In this document: positions 22,416 through 35,420 of the stretch, one piece after another
Layout of the letters: each line of letters opens with the position of its first letter
How positions within the stretch are numbered: the first letter of the stretch is position 1
From: Stereum hirsutum FP-91666 SS1
Lineage: Eukaryota; Basidiomycota; Agaricomycetes; Russulales; Stereaceae
Length of the DNA stretch: 64,000 bases
NCBI RefSeq assembly: GCF_000264905.1
Contig: NW_006763137.1
Span: forward strand, 1,418,339-1,482,338
Reading direction: 5' to 3'
Notes under the pieces: model-generated
What the model was told of the DNA's origin: nothing
The model's input: only the letters and a program-made list of their open reading frames with translations
Database searches by the model: none
Made by a program: the position numbers and the translations under genes

Positions 22416-23240
22416 TTAGGGCTTAGGCTTGGGCTTAGGCTTGGGCTTGGACGTGGTGGAAGAACTGGAGAAAGGCTTCGACGGCCTTCCATACAGGCCA
22501 TCCTTCGCGGCGGGGCCAGATGTTTCTTCGGATTCTTCTTCTTCAGTGGGGGTGGGTGATGGTTTCGCAGTCCTGTTGCAACAATCGTCACTTGTCAAAC
22601 TGCGAACTGCACCGAAGATTGATGTGATGATGTGATGTCAATGGCTTACTTTCGCCCACGCGGCCTGAAGGAGGGAAGTTTATGGTTTGACATCGTTTCA
22701 GGCTCCCGGACAAAGTCATCTGCACCCGGCAGCGCTTCTTGCGGGGCTGTGATGTCGACGGTGTGTGCATCAGAAGTGGACGGAGCATTCTCGTCGCCGT
22801 CTTCATCTTCGTATGAGCGTTCAATTCTGTTCGGTGGAGAAGTAGTATGAGTCGATCGGATGAATGAGACGGTTGAAGCGTTTTTCACAGGCGTGCTACA
22901 AGAAACATACCCTGATTGTGAGAGGGGCGTGGCGGCTGCCTTGGATTCAGAGACAGTCGTCTTCACGGACGCGACGCCTTCGTCAACAGTGTCGGTCACA
23001 GGAGGCGGCGCGGGGTGGAGGGAGCCGCGACGGGACGGGAAAGATGTCACTGGTGCATCACGGACGCTAGTGATGGGAAGAAAGGACGGGTCTGTGAGCA
23101 CTGGCACTGAGGCCTGATTGGTAAATAGAGACGCACAGTGGATTCCTGTCTTCCTCCTGCATGTCCTGCCCGTTCGAACTTGGCTTGAACGGAATGCATA
23201 GGAAGAGCTTGCGGATGAACTTCAGGAATTGGGACGTCAT
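22416..23240 (-). CDS. Unrecognised small protein B, paralogue of A
   Basis: Four exons (23240-23137, 23066-22911, 22826-22650, 22572-22416) give 197 residues. The intron phases are the same as in A (all phase 2), and exon 1 ends at a matching point. The N-terminus (MTSQFLKFIRKLFLCIPFKP) has the same hydrophobic-basic pattern with a cysteine. An inner exon carries the acidic block (YEDEDGDENAPS) and ends FRPRGRK; the last exon ends in repeated KP (KPKPKPKPKP). The gene lies 1.0 kb upstream of A in the same orientation, so tandem duplication is the simple explanation. Function unknown. Confidence 0.75.
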
Positions 23241-23936
23241 GGTGTTTAGATGTCGAGGGGAAGGATGGTTCGATGGCGGCGGAAGCGGAGGTGAAGAGGC
23301 AGGCGGTATTGATGATGGTGAAAAAGACGAGGTCGTGGTGATTGTGGATCTTCTAGTGGTGGTCAAATTGGCCTCAGATTAAGTACCCCATGGATCTCTT
23401 CAGCGTGACGTAGTGAATGGCTGTGGTCAGTCAGTTCCTGTCAGTTCGGATCGGACATGAGCAGCTCGAGTCACTGCCGCGGGATATGCAGGACACTGCC
23501 CGAAGTAAGATCGGACAATGTGGCTCCTTACTGAACAATAATTAAGGGGGAAGGGGCGTGCCCGAGGGTGAGTCGTGCAATCTCCTCGTTCTGTAAAGCT
23601 GAAACAATCAAAGTATGTGTTGCACACCATTCCTCGTGTCTCATTGAGGCTGCCCAAACTGTTCGACACCAAAAATACCAAGAACGCTGTGCATATCACA
23701 CAGCCAAAGCTTCTGTTTCTCGAATACTTCACCCCCTGAGAGGTAAGCAATTAGGCTTTGGGGCGGCCTCGACAAGTCCCATTAATTCCGGTACAGGTCT
23801 GTCAGAGATATTCTGGGCAGAGGAGGGTTGTCGTATTGTTCACATCTGCAAGTGGGACGTGTTCAAGAGCGGTAGGCTGACGTGAATGCTGGTCGATACT
23901 ATATAGTACACAAGCAGGCCGACTCAGCAAGAGTGC
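23241..23936. other. Stretch without a supported gene
   Basis: Presumed promoter of paralogue B followed by non-coding sequence up to a miniature transposable element. No RNA gene is visible. Confidence 0.45.
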
Positions 23937-23944
23937 CCAATGAT

Positions 23945-24450
23945 AGGACCCCCGAAAATTGGCTGAGAGGCCATTCGGAACATTCTGAGAAATCCCAAAA
24001 ATCCCCCGGACAGCATTTTGCCAGTTTTCCCCGGAAAACGAAACGGCCTCAGCGATTTCTGCCAAAATCCCCCGAATTTCCGGAATGGCCTCAGAGCCGA
24101 AAAAAAATGCCAAAACATTCCGGAAATAATAATTTTCCTCCCAGGCGTCGGTATCGTGCTCTGGGAGGTCAAAAATCATGTTTGCAAAGTGAAGAACTCA
24201 CTTTCCATGGCCAGAATGACGATGAACAAACGGGCTGATGTGGCCACACCGAACAGCCAAGGAACGACCAATTTTACCCGGAAAACGAAGAGGCCTCCGG
24301 TCTCTAGACTCATTTTACCCCGGTTTTCCGTAACGGCCTGTTGGCCCAATCTGGCCCATTTTCCCCGGAAAACCAAATGGCCTGAGGGGTCCAAAACCCA
24401 AAATTTCCCCGTTTTTCCGAATGGCTTCTCAGCCAGTTTTCGGGGGTCCT
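23945..24450. mobile_element. 506-bp MITE with 36-bp inverted ends, hAT-like duplication
   Basis: The left end (from 23945, AGGACCCCCGAAAATTGGC) and reversed right end (from 24450) match at 34 of the first 36 positions; both differences are transitions. A perfect 8-bp direct repeat CCAATGAT flanks it (23937-23944, 24451-24458). The interior holds several copies of a CCCGGAAAA(C)...GGCCT phrase in both orientations, so it could fold into a long imperfect hairpin. No transposase frame. The duplication length suggests hAT or another 8-bp-duplicating superfamily. Confidence 0.85.
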
Positions 24451-25002
24451 CCAATGATCTTCTTGAAATTGAAGTCCCGCCACGGCGCTTGCCATGCCGT
24501 TCCGGTCCGACCAGTCCGGCTAACCACCCACTTTCCACACTCCCGCCGCAAGTCCCAGGAGCAACACCGGAACCTCCTGCTTCCTTCTCCAATCTGAATT
24601 GTTCTATTCCTCTCTCCAGAAGGCAGAATTCTCTATATCGCTCCGATTCTTTAAATGGATGAACTGTCGTAGCGCACCAATATCAAGCTCTAACGTCGTC
24701 ATTCCCCCTTGTGGATGCACACGTGAACACCAAAGAACCCTTGAGGGTTGAACTTCTCACCACAAACACACTGGCCGAATTGAGTGCTCTTCATTCGGCT
24801 CACGCTAAGTATGTCACCTGAAGATGCCTCGTTCAGCCCATAGTCTTTCCGGTTCCTTACGGTAAGCCGTGACGCTGTATGGCCCATCTCCATCTGTCAC
24901 CGATTGGGGCGGGTATATAAGATGCAGACCGTGTCGGAGTGCCTTGAGAGTTTTTCTTCCACCACGCTTCACGCTACGACGATCATCTAGTGCTTGCTCG
25001 TT

Positions 25003-27981
25003 ATGTCTGTTGAAGCAGGCGCGAAACCGGGCTCCTGTGCGTCTTCTGGAAAGCTCGCGGACGAGAAAGGGAGAGTGGCTGTCCGCGAAGATGCAGAGGA
25101 ACGTGGAGGCATCTATCGCGAGGATATCGATACCTCGGGGGTCAACGAACGCAAGCTCTTGCGCAAAGTCGACATGAGATTGATTCCTTGGTTGTCTTTG
25201 CTTTACTTGCTGAGCTTTCTGGACCGGACAAGTATCGGGAACGCTAAGGTATGTGCCACATCTGACAGCGTCGTCTAATACAGCACTAATCATGCGTTCG
25301 ACTTAGCTTTATGGATTGGAAACGGACTTGCACATCACGGACAAGCAGTATCTGCTGTCTCTTACAATATTTTTCTTCCCGTACGCACTTTTTGAGGTGA
25401 GTTCTCCCATACTGCAGAAACTCGCCTCGAGTACCGATTATCGTCTCACCAACCCTACGTCGTATCTCAGGTCCCCTCGAATGTATTTCTGAAACGACTC
25501 AGACCGTCAATCTGGCTGTCCGCTATCATGCTATTATGGGGCGTCATGATGGTATATACAATCGTCCGCTCAGCTATTTCCATCCTCTGATCTATTCCTC
25601 GAGAAAAGGCCGTGCAGGGATTGGTGCATAATTTTGGAGGACTAATGGGTAAGATACTTCGTGCACTTTCCGCACTTTACTCCCATGTCGCTCATACTCG
25701 GTGACATATCGTTCCGTATCTGCTGCAGGCATGAGATTCATGTTGGGTGAGTCCCACTCCAACAGACGGAGATACTCGTAGGAGATCCATTACTATAATT
25801 GACCATACTGACTTCTATCCCCTACTCTCTCCGCGTCTCGGATGGGACAGGTCTTATGGAAGCGGGCCTCTTCCCTGGTGTGAATTACTACCTATCATGG
25901 TACGTGTCTCCCATACCTTCACGAACTTGTTCGTTTTGTCAGTCGACCGTCCTGTTCCGTCCCCGAGTTACTACCGATGACGAGAAGCTGACATCTCAAT
26001 GTTTCTTCTCCACGGCACACGCTTCGACACCTCCTGACTCCTAAAGTTGGTACAAACGTTCAGAATTCGGCATACGTGCCGCTATCTTCTTCTCTGCCGC
26101 TTCGGTGTCGGGTGCGTTTGGAGGGCTGCTTGCTGTAAGTATTCCCAGTCTGGTCTTGTTCTCCATCCACCTTCACGGCCCATAGTTCAACACATACTTT
26201 CGCCGCTCCGCGGACCTCATCCATACTTCCTGACATACGTCCAACCGATACCGATCCTCAAATAGTTTAGTAGTCACACTGACATGCATTGCTTCATGTT
26301 TAGGCAGCTATATCTGACATGAAAGGCGTCGGCGGAAAATCCGGGTGGTCATGGATCTTCATCCTCGAAGGTTTAGCCACCGTGCTCGCAGGAGTGCTCA
26401 GCTTCTGGGTCATCCAAGATTTCCCAGACACTGCGAAGTTCCTGACCGAGGAAGAGAGGGTGGTGATAATTCGGAGGTTGCAAAGCGATGATCAGTTCAG
26501 TGCAGCGGGGGAGAGGTTGAGGTGGAAGTGGATCTGGAAGAGTGTCTTTGATTGGAAGACTTGGGTCGGAAGTGAGTGTCTTTTCTCACCCTGTTGCATT
26601 CAATGTACTGATGTTTCATTTGGACTGTGCGCAGTGATAGTCTATGTTGGGAGTGATATGCCGCTTTACGCGTTCAGTCTGTGGGTTCTTCTGGTACCTC
26701 ATCCTGCACGATATCGCGAGCTCATCTTCATTTGGTGTGCTCTGTAGGTTCCTGCCTAGTATCATCAGCCAGGTTCGCTTCCAATTAGAGGTATCATCGT
26801 ATATGTTCTGAGAATCTCATTCACCTTCTGGGCCTTCTCATTATTATTCCAGCTCGGTAAGCTTTTCCAGATTCCTCCGACTTTAATGTGTAGTCGTTGG
26901 ACAGTATTTTGTACTGTGGCCGATGTCGATCACTTCTACAGGCTTCAAGTCAACACCCGCAAACTTACTCACTGTTCCCGTCTACGCCTTTGCCTGCCTC
27001 GTCACTTGTCTCGTCGGATGGTATGCCGATCGAATCAAACAGAGAGGACTGTTGAACATGTACGGCTATCCCACACTTAAGGAACATGTGGCTGCGCAAT
27101 CCGTCGATCGCTAACTTTTTCATAATATAGTGGATTCCTTTTCCTCGGGGGAGCAGGATACATCATCTTGATTGCATCGAGAAGCGCTGCCCTGTCATAT
27201 TTCGCTGTTTATCTCGCGACTTGGTACGCTTGGGTGCTCTGATCTGGACACACGAGACGCGGCGCTGATAGTTCATTCATCTCATCTCAGTGGTATATAT
27301 CCACTGATTCGTGAGTGCCTCATTTCTGAAAGCTTCGGAAACTTCTTCCATACTAATAAATGAATATCGTTGTAGCGAATACTATGTATGTTCCTTGACC
27401 GTCTCCACTTTGCTGCACTTCTTTGCTGATCAACTATGATATAGCGCGTGGGTCTCCAACAACGTAGAGGGATCATATAAACGATCTGTGACGATAGCCA
27501 TGGTCATCTCTTTGTGTGTCCCTCTCACCCTTTGCCTGTTAGCAAAGTATGCTCATTCCTTGATCTATCAGCGGTAACATCAACGGAGCAGTTTCTTCCA
27601 ACGTCGTTCGTCTCTTTGTTCCGACGTATAAATATTTTCTCCGCTGACTTGCATCAATGTTCTGCTCAGTACCGATCCGAAGACCAACCTTGGTACACCC
27701 TCGGTCATGGTCTCGTCCTGATGTATATCGGCTTCGGCATTGTAGCGTCTTCCACCTATTACTTTTTCCTACGTCGCGAAAACGCTAGGCGTGACAGGGG
27801 TGAACGCGAAGAGGTCATCGAAGGCGTTTATTTGGAACGGATGGGAGCCGATGGTGGAACAGAGAAAGAGAGCGAAGCGGCCAGGGAGGAGAGGGCGAGA
27901 AGGAACGGAAGGTTTGAGAGCGTTGAAGCGGCGAGGACGGAGAAGGGGGATGATTGGAGCGGTTATCGGTACACTCTTTGA
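25003..27981 (+). CDS. MFS transporter, allantoate permease (Dal5)-like anion:cation symporter
   Basis: Eighteen exons splice to 533 residues (25003-25248, 25307-25396, 25471-25551, 25618-25648, 25729-25746, 25851-25899, 26047-26134, 26304-26571, 26635-26680, 26748-26772, 26853-26856, 26942-27059, 27131-27223, 27291-27310, 27376-27385, 27445-27513, 27572-27605, 27670-27981). A hydrophilic N-terminus leads into TM1 (IPWLSLLYLLSFLDRTSIGN), with the family motif LMEAGLFPGVNYYLSCWY around TM4-5. The central loop is RWKWIWKSVFDWKTW and the end is GYRYTL, the usual layout of 12-TM Dal5-like carriers for organic anions, vitamins or ureides. The substrate cannot be told. Two exons are only 4 nt and 10 nt long. 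Confidence 0.9.
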
Positions 27982-28498
27982 GCCTGACAGTGTTTGCTAC
28001 CATCGCCTGGGGTTGCAGGTGCTCAGCGCGGAGGCATGACGCTGGAGGCGATTTCTGACGCTCAGGATGTGTATGAATATGTATGACTACTTACGATGAA
28101 ATGACTGATGATTATTTGACTGCGATCAAGTCAATCGGAGGGGTGTTTGGTTTCATGAACATGGTCATGACTGAGTATCGTGTACTTGTATTGGGCCACT
28201 GTGGCACTTTGTGACACGCAGTAAACACGATCACGTGCGGTCAGGGTAACAAGGGCGCGCCACGCGGCAATACCCTTTCGTTCAACTTGCCTCGTTTTCT
28301 CTGTGCCGTCGACTGCTCTGTGGCTCCCATTTCCTCTCGTTCGACACCGCCGAAACAAGTGGCTCCAGTATTGTACTAGTGATACCTTATACTTAAGTTT
28401 GGTAAGTTGAAGTACGTCAGTTTTGCGTATCCGCCGGCGACTCTGACAACTTAAACTGGACCAGCACCCACTCAAAACCGTCCCGCCGTCTCAAAGAT
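27982..28498. other. Intergenic stretch between MFS and PACT genes
   Basis: A 3' region followed by a promoter for the downstream gene; both genes are on the plus strand. No motif I can name. Confidence 0.5.
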
Positions 28499-31400
28499 AT
28501 GAGCAACATGGCTCTTCTAGAGACGCCATCTCGTATATGGAGGCGTATAGAAGACAATGAAGGGCAAGATATGCCCTCTCTACCCTCTCTACCCGCCTTC
28601 GAGGACTCCGCATACCCAGACCACACGGCCACCTCCGAAGATGATCACAACAACAACTCACAGTCATTGACCGATCCCAATCTTTCGCTGTCTCTTCCCT
28701 ATACCTCTACGCCCGCAGCCATCTCGGTCCACACTGCTACCACCATCAGGCCTCCTTCGAGTACAACGAGTACAACACGGTTCGCACATTCGATTGATAG
28801 TCGGAGTCATGGACGATCAGGCTCTGGTGCCGGGTTTTCTACTGTATCTAATACTGGCTCCTTCAGACTAGGAAGATCCGATACGCGATCCCCTCAGACC
28901 CGGGCAAACAGCTTCACTCGCAATAGCTTCAACGACATCAGCATAATTCCTTCTCTGCCACAGATAGATCCAGAGCCTGGCAGTGATGAGGACATGGACT
29001 TGAGTGATAGTCACGGTGGAATGCTGAAGAGTACGAATGCTGGAAGTGCGGGCGATGCAGATGGAGATGATTACTCACTTGCGGAGGCGCTGGGTTCTGT
29101 TAGTCGGACAGGTTCACCATTTCCGCCGGAGGAGATGGAAGTGGACCATGGATCGCAATCGAAGTCAAGGAAGTACGATTATTCCATCAAGTCAGAGACG
29201 AGTAGGGTGAGTGCTTTCATTTTGACAGAATCAGGTGAATTTCAATAGATACCCTTGCAGGCCACTCCCTTCGATAAACTTCGCAACGTCACGTTACGGA
29301 ATACCGTAATAGGGAGACGTACGCCGTCCCTTACTCATACCATTCCATCACCGTCCTCCTCTTCATCGAACTCGACACCTCAGAGCAGCCGGTCCTTTGG
29401 GCCTCCTCGCCCACGCGAAGCATCACCTCGTTCACCATTCGCGATCCCCCTTCCGCCCTCGAATAACAACTCTCCCGCATATGAATACTCTCGATCTCGG
29501 TCCTTCCCTCGACACGAAGAAGGGCAAGAGCAAGACATCACAGAGGAAGCAAATGACCAAACTAGCTCGCAACAGCCTACGGACGATGAACAACGCCACC
29601 CATACGACACGAGCGACATGGACCTCGATGTCGACGTCGACCTTCCTTCTCTTCCACACCCGGAAGATAGTCCGCCCGAGCGTAGTGAGGTGAACGACGA
29701 ACCCACTACCGATGAGCGCACTGTCAGCTCGCAATCCCACTCGCGAACTGTCCGCGAACCTACATTTTCATCTGAAGAGGCGACCCCAATGCCGCATTAC
29801 CGCTCACCCGCCCTGGTGCTCCCTCCTTCGACGCTCCATTCACCCACACCATCACAATACTCTAACGCCCTTTCTCCACCCGCTCCGTCCACCGCGCACT
29901 CTTCTCCTGCAGGGTCGGTCATGTTCACGCCAACACCGGCTTTTCAACCACGACCTCGCGCTCGTTTCCAGATCACTGCCCCCATGGCCACTCCGGCACC
30001 GGCAGTGCCGTCCACCTCCGCTTTCTTCGGCGTACCGGCGACTCCTGCTAACTATGGCAGCCAGGGTACTGGGGGATACGACGAAGAACTTGACTTTACC
30101 ACACCATTCGCAAAGAAGAAATCATTCCTGATTGACGTTATTAACTCAACGGCAAGACCTCGATACGCCGCCCATCCTACACCTCACCCTCGCCATGTCG
30201 CCGAGACTCCGGAACCAGTCTCTAGTACAAGTGGTGGCAGCGGCTCTGTTCGTGGTAACAGCCTCAGCCCCGCAGCGAACATAACTGTGACTGCCAGTGG
30301 CAGCGGTAGCGGAAGTGGAGATGGCTTGACGGACGAAAGCGCGTCTACTGGAGGCCGATTGCAAGCCCCCTTCGTAGGTGTCACTCCTCGTCCCCGTGCG
30401 CGAGGCGGGCGATTCTCCCATCCTCTTGCTCAAGGTTGGACTGCGTCCTCCGAATCAAATGTTAATCACGACGATGCAAGAAGTGCAGCTCATTCCGAAG
30501 GTTCACAATCGCCATACGAGTACGGGACTGATCGAGCCTCATTCATCTCCACTGCTTCCTCGCACGATCTTACGACTCAGCCACACGCGCGTGCTAATGC
30601 ATCTTTCGATCCTGTCATGGGGCTAGGAGCTGGTGGGCATGGAGTTGGAAGGTTCAATGCAGGGAAGTTGAATAGTTATCTGCACGGATTGAACAGAAGA
30701 TTGCAGGAGGAGAATGAAGGCATGGGCAGGATTGTGGGAGCATTGAAGGTGGAGAATGGGCATCTGGTGGCGGAAGTTGAGGAGCTGAGGAGGATGGTAG
30801 AGAATGGTATTGGGGCGGAGACAGGAATGGGGGGAATGGATCTAAGGAGTGCCGGCAGAAGGAGGAGGAGCTCAGGCGCGGGAAGGCCGAGGATAAGTGA
30901 TATCGGGCTTGGCTTGGATAATGTGGCGGAAGATATAGGTGGGGAGGGGTGGATGGAAGAGAAAGTGGCGATGGAGGAGGAATTGGAGAACTTGAGATCT
31001 GAGTTGGATCGGTGTGTGCAGGAGAAGGAGGATGTGAACCAGAGGTATCAGGCAGAGAACGCGGATCGCATGAAGGATAAGGAGAGGTGGAGAGAGCGTA
31101 TGGGCGAGGTGGAAAAGGGGGTGGAGAGGATCGTGCAGGACTTGGAGAGCAAACTGGCAGATGCGGAGGCCAGAGCTACTGGGGCCGACAAGATCAAGGA
31201 GAACGTGAAGGAGCTGGAGAGGGCCTTGGAGAAATGTGAGGCAGAGAGAGAGTTTTCCGTGAGGAGGGCTGAGCAGGCAGAACGGATGATGGGAAGTGGG
31301 GGCGTCGGCCACGAACTGCGGGACGCGAACGAGAAACTTGGTCAAACTATGGCTGAGCTTCGGGACGCCAAGTCCCAAATTCGAAGCCTCGACGACGAGC

Positions 31401-34400
31401 TTACGGAGGCGGACAACCGGATCTCTAACCTCGAGCAGAAGTGCAGGGACGAACGATCAAAGTCTCGTGGGCTCGAGGAACAGCTCAAGGCGAAGGAAGA
31501 ACAGTTGACTACAGCCGAGCGCCAAATTGCAGAGAAGGAGTCGGTCATACAGGATGCAGAGGCGGAATTGGAAGCTGCTCAAGGCTACATCCTCAACCTC
31601 GAAGCTGACGCCACCACTGCCGCCGAACGCATCCACGTCCAGGACGAGGAACTCGCTGAACTCCACGACAAGCTTTCTGCTTCTCGTGCCGAAGACGAAG
31701 ACGCCCAGGAAGCCATGGCCGAACTTGAGGAAGAGGCCGAGCGCAACAAGGAGCTTGCTCGTCAGATGGAGGAGGCCCTCGAAGCCACAGAGGCCAAGAT
31801 GTCCCAGGACGAGGCAGCATTGACAGATCTTCGTAGCAAGTTGGCTGCTCTTGAGCGTAAGCGCGAACACTCGGGCTCCCATATTGATCCTTCGAGGGAC
31901 ATGGACACTGCTTTTGAAGAAGCCGCGGCTCAAGTCGAGGCGTTGGAAGAAGAGTTGGACGAGGCGCACAAGGAAATCGGGAGGTTGAACGGCCTGTTAG
32001 CGCAATCTCCTGCTCGCAAGGCCATCGACAGAGCTCGGGACGCCAAGGTTGAGGTGCTGGAGAGGGAGCGAGACGAGTTGCTGGAGAGGGTTAAAGGTCT
32101 CAAGAGTAACTTGTCCATGGCTACGCCCAGCAGGATCCTTAGCAACACGAGCGGCATCTCTCCCTTCCATCGCCACGCCCTCAATATGACGTTGAAGACA
32201 CCTAAGACGCCTGGAGCCCCTTTGAAAGACGTGAGTTTAATCGAGCTTTTCGCTATTTCATAGTGCTATCTGTTACTGAACGAAGATCGTGACTCGTATA
32301 TAGCTTACTTGGTTGAATTCCCCCACGAATGGTGGTGTTGATGCATCGCCCTACGTTCACGAGGTTGAACGCTTGCAAAGTGAGGTCGAAGAGCTGAACG
32401 AAGTTCTTGACGAAAAATTGGACCGACTCCAAGAGGCCGATTTCGGCGCCGTCCGGCTTAGGCAGCAACTTGAAGAAGAACGGACTCGAGTTGTGGCCGT
32501 GGAAGACGAAATAGCGCGATTGATGAGAAAAGAAGAGCGTAGGACACGTAGACTCGAGAAGGTACGATGCCAGAAGTGCCATACGAAGGTCGACATGCAT
32601 GCTTTCAGCCGACTTGCCGAAGGAGATGAGAGGTATTTGGTTTTGTCTTCCCCCTGTCCGGATTCGCATCATGATATTAACGATGTGATTATAGCTCGAT
32701 CCTAGAACGCTCGTCGTTGAACCTCTCTGAGCCTCCTACTCCACCCAACAAAAGCTCTGAAGCCCTCCGATCTGAGCTCAAAGCCGTGAACTCACAACTT
32801 CGTTCCATGAAACGTCAATGGGACGAGGAAAAGCGTAAACTTCTCGGTGATCAGGTGGCTTTGAAGGATGCAGCGAATCGCCTGAATCAGGAGGTTCAAG
32901 AGGCGAAGGAACGAATCGCGGAGAAGACACGGGCAGGAGAGAGGGCGAAGGCTGGTGTACAGGAGGTAAGACCGTTGTCTCTACATTGTATATCTGGAGC
33001 GTCTACTGATTCAAGTCATGTAGGACTTGGAACAGGCTAGAAAGGTCATTAGCGAACTTGAGGACGCTCTTAAGACAGAGCGTACGAGGTTGAGGGCGCT
33101 GAACGCCGAGCAAGGTCGTTGGGACCGGGAGAAGCAGGACATCATGCTTCAATTACGTCGGACAGAATCTGTTCGTTTATCCGGCTACCTGGCCCATGTA
33201 CTTGGATACTAACTACTCACCCTCAATTAGGATATGGAAGACGTCAAACACCATTTGCAGCGGGTCAAGAAGAATAGTAACGACCTCGAAGGCGAGCTCC
33301 GAGGTGATTCATTCGTATCGCTGCACGTTGTTCCCTTCTTCCTAACCGTGCAAATCCTCTAGTCACTGCCAATGCCGAACAGAAAGCTCGCTTGCTCGAG
33401 AGCAAAGTCGCCGAGAACCAGGACACTATCGAGCAACTGCGTCAGGAACGTTCCATGCTCGCCGCCGACCACAAAGCCCTCCAACGACGCTATACAGAGG
33501 CTTCAGAGGTGATCATTCCAATGTCTATTTTGTACCATACACCGTACTGATTGAATGTCTCCTTTACGCCTACAAATAGCGCCTTGCCAAGCTACGCGAC
33601 GAGCGCGCCGCCCATCAAACCTCGCACGACGATCGCCGTCACGCACTCGACCTTCGTCTCCTAGAGATCGAAGATCTTCGCCGTGCCCTCTCCGATCTCA
33701 CGACTGCCCAAACCGAAACCCATCGCCAAACCCAGACCCTCGCACAAACCCAGACTCAACTCAGCCAGACACACCAACAACAGAAAGAACAGCTCCAGCA
33801 CGAGATTGCACTCAGGAAAGAACATTCTGAGATCATTTCCTCGCTTGAGGCTGATCTGGTGCGTATGAGGAAGTCAGCGGAGGGGTTGGGCAAGGATTTG
33901 AAAAAGGAGAGGGAGCAGAGAGAGAAGGAGCAGAAGGAGAGGAAGGAGGAGGAGAGGAGGAACGAAAGAAATCTCAGGAAGGAGGTGGAGGACATGAAGA
34001 GAGAGGTGGAGAAGATGGAGAGAGGTAAGAAGCAGGCTGGGGCGGAGGTGAGGGTGTTGAGAGAGCGGATCGGCATGCTTGAGGGACAGAAGAGTAGTTG
34101 GGAGGATCATGTCTGTGAAGCGTGAGCAGTTTTTTCCTCCTACCCATCATGAGTGATCTGGTTCACTGACGACTATTTTCTTCGCGATGTAGGAACGGCG
34201 ACCAGGTCGAAGCTCTACGCGCGCAACACAAACTTGAGAGCAAAGGGCTCATCGTTCAGATACGGTATCTCAAGGCCAAGTTCACTCGTGAGAGCATGCT
34301 TCGGATAGACCTCGCGTACCAGAAGAAGTATTTGATGGTGTTGCTGGCTCGATCTGAGAGAGGGTACGTGCCAATGCCTTTTCTTTTCTTTGATGCCATG

Positions 34401-34758
34401 CTGAGTTGTGTTTCAATTTTCTTCATGTTGAATAGAGATGAGAAGATCGTGGCCTCCATCGCGCGGATCGGGTTCCCGGTAGCTCCTGTGGTCCAAAAGA
34501 CGTCGAAGAAGAGGAAGACGGTGAGGGCGGTCGCGCTGGGTGTTATGTTCTTGCAAAGGGCCCGGTAAGTTGGAACCCCCTCATCTCCCGTGTATAGCTC
34601 ATATATCCTAATGCATATTTTACAGTCGTGCAAGCGAAGTCTGGCGGAACCAATGTGCTCAGAAGCCCGCAGTACAAGCCGCCCTTGAGGAGGTCCGACG
34701 CAGACGAGTCGAGAACGGCACAGGTGGTCGAGCTAGCGGTAGTGGCAGCAGACCATAG
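28499..34758 (+). CDS. Spindle pole body coiled-coil protein with C-terminal PACT domain (Pcp1/Spc110-like)
   Basis: Eleven exons (28499-29206, 29261-32230, 32304-32632, 32695-32965, 33024-33170, 33231-33303, 33363-33508, 33580-34121, 34193-34363, 34436-34564, 34626-34758) encode 1872 residues. The first ~690 residues are disordered Ser/Thr/Pro-rich. A conserved-looking segment (KLNSYLHGLNRRLQEENEG, about 705-725) opens a long coiled coil of E/K/R/L heptads to about 1720, broken by a short cysteine motif (CQKCHTKVDMHAF, about 1315). The end (VQIRYLKAKFTRESMLRIDL, LAYQKKYLMVLLARSE) fits the PACT module that anchors pericentrin, Pcp1 and Spc110 to centrosomes or spindle poles via calmodulin. 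Its likely role is tethering gamma-tubulin complexes at the spindle pole body. The family call rests on the PACT-like end plus size and coiled coil. Confidence 0.85.
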
Positions 34759-35420
34759 ACATGAACCATATGTACATTGGCGATTTCCTTTACATTTCAT
34801 TGGTCAGATATACTCGCATCCAGTTTCTAAGAGTCCTAATCTCCTCTCTATGTCCTTTTTTCGCTGGTTTCGTAGTCTGGATTATGGATTGACTGGGATT
34901 CGCTCGAACCAGCATGACATGCACTGTGTCATTGGTTCACTTCACCTCACTTCTATTATTCACTTTCAACTTACTTACAATACAGCGACACCGGTCTTCT
35001 TTCGTTCCTTCCTTCTCGTGCTTTCGTCTGTCGTGTTCGCGTTCTTCGATCTCCGTGTTTTGTGTTCTCAGCTCTGTCCCATTCAACGATGTATCCCCAC
35101 TCGCCACCGCCACATTCTCCATTATCTCGTTCTGGTTAGGTTACTGAAAGAGAAGAGAAGTCACGTATAGCATGTAATACGTTCTTGTTTTATATACTGT
35201 TTATTCGGTTTTTCGGAAGAGTATGTTTCTGACATTTGATGTAATATGTGTCTGCTAGAGCAAGAAGCCTGCGTGTCGCATAACCTCACAGTGCTAGATT
35301 TCTATCAAACTATCGCTTCGAGCTGAACCGTATTCCGTCGTTGAGGGCAGTGAAGATGAAGCGGAATATCGACCACTGATTCGCACTGTTTGATGGCGTA
35401 CGATGGTGCTGACCGACTGA
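34759..35420. other. Intergenic stretch between convergent genes
   Basis: 3' regions of the PACT gene and of cardiolipin synthase. No additional gene seen. Confidence 0.5.
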
